This document shows positions 61,764 through 64,000 of a stretch of DNA of 64,000 nucleotides, piece by piece; within the stretch, counting starts at the first letter, position 1, and each line of letters begins with the position of its first letter. The notes under the pieces are model-generated. The model saw only the letters and a list, made by a program, of their open reading frames with translations, was not told the DNA's origin and ran no database searches. This DNA is from Streptomyces sp. SUK 48 (GTDB taxonomy: Bacteria > Actinomycetota > Actinomycetes > Streptomycetales > Streptomycetaceae). Where the stretch lies: assembly GCF_009650765.1 (NCBI RefSeq), contig NZ_CP045740.1, forward strand, positions 744,001-808,000, read 5' to 3'. A program made the position numbers and the translations under genes.

Positions 61764-62431
61764 CCCGCACGACGACCGAAAGCAGTGAGAAGACCACCGT
61801 GACCACCCACGTCTACGAGAAGGACGGTGCGGCCATCTACCGCCAGTCCTTCGCCACCATCCGCGCTGAGGCGGATCTCGCGGGTCTGCCCGCCGATGTC
61901 AGCCAGGTCGCGGTACGCATGATCCACGCCTGCGGAATGGTCGACCTGGTCGAGGATCTGGCCTACACGCCCGCGGTGGTGGCCCGGGCCCGCGAAGCCC
62001 TGCGTGCCGGCGCCCCGATCCTGTGCGACGTGCAGATGGTGGCCAGCGGCGTGACCCGCAAGCGGCTGCCCGCCGGGAACGACGTCCTGTGCACTCTGTC
62101 CGACCCAGCCGTCCCGGAGCTGGCGCAGAAGATGGGCACCACGCGCAGCGCCGCGGCGCTGGAGCTGTGGCGGGACCGGTTGGAGGGCGCGGTCGTCGCC
62201 GTCGGCAACGCACCTACCGCCCTCTTCCGCCTCCTGGAGATGATCGAGGAGGGCGCGCCCCGGCCCACCGCCGTCATCGGCGTCCCGGTCGGCTTCGTCG
62301 GCGCGGCCGAGTCCAAGGACGCCCTGGCCGCGCACCCCTCCGGCCTGGAGTACCTGGTGGTCCGCGGCCGCCGCGGCGGCAGCGCCATCGCGGCCGCCGC
62401 ACTCAACGCGATCGCGAGCGAGGAAGAGTGA
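61760..62431 (+). CDS. cobH: Precorrin-8X methylmutase CobH
   Basis: 223 residues, full length for CobH/CbiC. The catalytic histidine is in [20 protein letters not shown], and the family stretches [39 protein letters not shown] and [20 protein letters not shown] are intact. The enzyme moves a methyl group from C11 to C12 to give hydrogenobyrinic acid. It overlaps cobG and the cobI-cobJ gene by ATGA and GTGA, so the three are cotranslated. Confidence 0.96.
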   Translation: MTRTTTESSEKTTVTTHVYEKDGAAIYRQSFATIRAEADLAGLPADVSQVAVRMIHACGMVDLVEDLAYTPAVVARAREALRAGAPILCDVQMVASGVTRKRLPAGNDVLCTLSDPAVPELAQKMGTTRSAAALELWRDRLEGAVVAVGNAPTALFRLLEMIEEGAPRPTAVIGVPVGFVGAAESKDALAAHPSGLEYLVVRGRRGGSAIAAAALNAIASEEE

Positions 62432-63915
62432 GCGGCAAGCTGTACGGGGTCGGCCTGGGCCCCGGTGACCCCACCCTGATGACCGTACGGGCCGTCGAGG
62501 TCATCGCCGAGGCGGACGTGGTCGCGTACCACAGCGCCCGGCACGGGCGTTCCATCGCCCGGTCGATCGCGGCGAAGCACATTCGCGCCGACCACATCGA
62601 GGAAGCGCTGGTCTACCCGGTCACCACGGAGACCACCGACCACCCCGGCGGCTACAAGGGCGCCATGGAGGAGTTCTACGCCGAGGCGTCGGCCAGGCTC
62701 GCGTCCCACCTGGACGCCGGGCGCACGGTGGCCGTGCTGGCCGAGGGCGATCCCCTCTTCTACGGCTCCTACATGCACATGCACAAGCGGCTGGTCGACC
62801 GCTACGACACCGAGGTCATCCCTGGTGTCACCTCCGTGTCGGCCGCCGCGGCCCGACTGGGCGCGCCGCTCGCCGAGGGCGAGGAGGTGCTGACGATCCT
62901 GCCGGGCACCCTGCCCGAGGAGGAGCTGACGGCCCGGCTCGCCACGACGGACGCCGCGGTGGTGATGAAGCTCGGCCGCACCTTCCCCAAGGTGCGCCGC
63001 GCGCTGGAGAGTTCGGGACGCCTGGCCGAGGCCCGGTATGTAGAGCGGGCCACCATGAGCCAGGAGCGCGTCGCCGAACTGGCGGACGTGGACGCTCAGT
63101 CGGTGCCGTATTTCTCCGTGGCCGTGTTGCCCAGTCAGGTGGACGCCGAGCGGCCCGTACGGGAGCGGGGCGAGGTGGTCGTGGTCGGGACGGGTCCGGC
63201 CGGTCCGCTGTGGCTGACACCCGAGACGCGGGGCGCGCTGGCCGCCGCCGATGACCTGGTCGGCTACACCACCTACCTGGACCGGGTGCCCGAGCAGCCG
63301 GGCCAGGCCCGGCACGGCTCGGACAACCGCGTGGAGGCCGAGCGCGCCGAGTTCGCGCTGCAACTGGCCCGGAAGGGGCGTCGAGTGGCCGTGGTCTCCG
63401 GTGGCGACCCGGGAGTGTTCGCGATGGCCACTGCGGTCCTGGAAGTGGCCTCGCAGCCCCAGTACCTGGATGTGCCGGTGCGGGTGCTGCCGGGTGTGAC
63501 CGCCGCCAACGCTGCCGCGGCACGGGCCGGGGCCCCGCTCGGACACGACTACGCCGCTCTCTCCCTCTCCGACCGGCTCAAGCCGTGGGAGGTGATCGCG
63601 GAGCGACTGCGGGCAGCGGCCTCGGCGGACCTGGTGCTGGCCCTGTACAACCCGGGCTCGCGTAGCCGTACCTGGCAGGTGGGCAAGGCGCAGGAGCTGC
63701 TGCTGGAGTACCGGGCGCCCGAGACGCCGGTGGTGGTCGCCCGGGATGTCGGTGGCCCGGGCGAGCGGGTGCGGATCGTGCGGCTGGACGAGCTGGATCC
63801 CGCCGAGGTCGACATGCGCACCATCCTGCTGATCGGTTCCTCGCAGACCCAGGTGGTACGGCGGGGAGACGGTGAAGAGATCGTCTGGACGCCGCGCCGG
63901 TATCCGGAGGCGTGA
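62428..63915 (+). CDS. cobIJ: CobI-CobJ fusion: precorrin-2 C20-methyltransferase and precorrin-3B C17-methyltransferase
   Basis: 495 residues with two tetrapyrrole methylase domains. The first (~1-245) is Cob[21 protein letters not shown] and [19 protein letters not shown]. The second (~250-495) is Cob[41 protein letters not shown] and [14 protein letters not shown] [18 protein letters not shown]. This fusion is common in Streptomyces. It carries out the steps on both sides of CobG. A GTG overlapping the cobH stop starts it, and a terminator follows. Confidence 0.96.
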   Translation: MSGKLYGVGLGPGDPTLMTVRAVEVIAEADVVAYHSARHGRSIARSIAAKHIRADHIEEALVYPVTTETTDHPGGYKGAMEEFYAEASARLASHLDAGRTVAVLAEGDPLFYGSYMHMHKRLVDRYDTEVIPGVTSVSAAAARLGAPLAEGEEVLTILPGTLPEEELTARLATTDAAVVMKLGRTFPKVRRALESSGRLAEARYVERATMSQERVAELADVDAQSVPYFSVAVLPSQVDAERPVRERGEVVVVGTGPAGPLWLTPETRGALAAADDLVGYTTYLDRVPEQPGQARHGSDNRVEAERAEFALQLARKGRRVAVVSGGDPGVFAMATAVLEVASQPQYLDVPVRVLPGVTAANAAAARAGAPLGHDYAALSLSDRLKPWEVIAERLRAAASADLVLALYNPGSRSRTWQVGKAQELLLEYRAPETPVVVARDVGGPGERVRIVRLDELDPAEVDMRTILLIGSSQTQVVRRGDGEEIVWTPRRYPEA

Positions 63916-63922
63916 GAGGTGA

Positions 63923-63951
63923 GCGGTGCCGCACCGTGCGGGCGGCACCGC
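63923..63951. terminator. Terminator after the cobG-cobH-cobIJ operon
   Basis: GCGGTGCCG pairs perfectly with CGGCACCGC (9 bp, 11-base loop), seven bases after the cobIJ stop. It has no T run. It may serve both the corrin operon and the convergent gene that seems to end at 63960. Confidence 0.7.
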
Positions 63952-63959
63952 CTCCTGCT

Positions 63960-64000
63960 CTACTCGCCGTGCTCCTGAGCCGTGGCCGGCTGGGCCAGCC
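63960..64000 (-). CDS. Possible C-terminal end of a convergent gene (partial)
   Basis: On the minus strand the last visible codons read LAQPATAQEHGE followed by TAG at 63960, right behind the terminator hairpin. Only about 12 codons are inside the window, so identity cannot be given; another cobalamin gene is possible from context. Weak evidence. Confidence 0.3.
   Translation of the reverse strand, partial: LAQPATAQEHGE

Overview
The window is high-GC actinobacterial DNA, almost certainly Streptomyces. The evidence is codon use with G or C in nearly every third position, a conservon (cvn) operon, cobalamin genes in their Streptomyces order, many ATGA/GTGA-coupled genes and several Streptomyces-only small families. 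No rRNA, CRISPR array or intact insertion sequence was seen.

Region by region. 1-4.2 kb: left-edge end of a helix-turn-helix/formylglycine-generating-enzyme-type gene behind a class IV aminotransferase, then a DUF6415-like gene and a GH15 glucoamylase-family gene. 4.2-7.9 kb: a conservon in which the CvnA sensor ATPase and the CvnB roadblock protein form one open frame, followed by CvnC, CvnD and a GAF protein. 7.9-24.7 kb: a long, mostly translationally coupled run built around a full-length LanB-type dehydratase (no LanC, no obvious Cys-containing core peptide), with three related LuxR-type helix-turn-helix proteins, two related acetyltransferase-like proteins, a DUF6624-like protein, an NB-ARC/TPR protein, a CPBP-like membrane protein, an inositol-phosphatase-like protein and an MFS transporter.

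24.7-39.4 kb: the most remarkable part. A divergent XRE/TPR regulator faces a nine-gene overlapping operon (KsgA-like methyltransferase, metallophosphatase, TauD-like dioxygenase, two dCTP-deaminase-like proteins, PIG-L deacetylase, WbqC-like protein, GT4 glycosyltransferase, prolyl-tRNA synthetase paralogue). The operon is followed by a tRNA gene with prolyl-type acceptor end and alanine anticodon AGC. This matches the ProRSx/tRNA-ProA pair described in plant-associated Streptomyces as a device for reading GCU alanine codons as proline. A MurG-like glycosyltransferase, a HIT protein, a radical SAM protein, a PIMT-like methyltransferase and a frameshifted methyltransferase-Nudix gene follow. 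What the surrounding genes make or modify is unknown.

39.6-49.3 kb: rubrerythrin and a set of exported proteins (including a cold-shock domain behind a signal peptide, a saposin-like protein and two glycine-rich proteins), mixed with decayed genes such as a dciA/DUF721 pseudogene. 49.3-53.5 kb: a three-gene terpene cluster with a methyltransferase-terpene synthase fusion, a P450 and a second methyltransferase related to the fused one. 53.5-56.4 kb: a gene-poor stretch with strong hairpins, a dispersed repeat and a chimeric gene joining a plasmid-type protein to the C-terminal part of a Fur-family regulator; this looks like the edge of an accessory region. 56.6-64 kb: core cobalamin genes cobN (behind a cobalamin riboswitch), and divergently cobG, cobH and a cobI-cobJ fusion.
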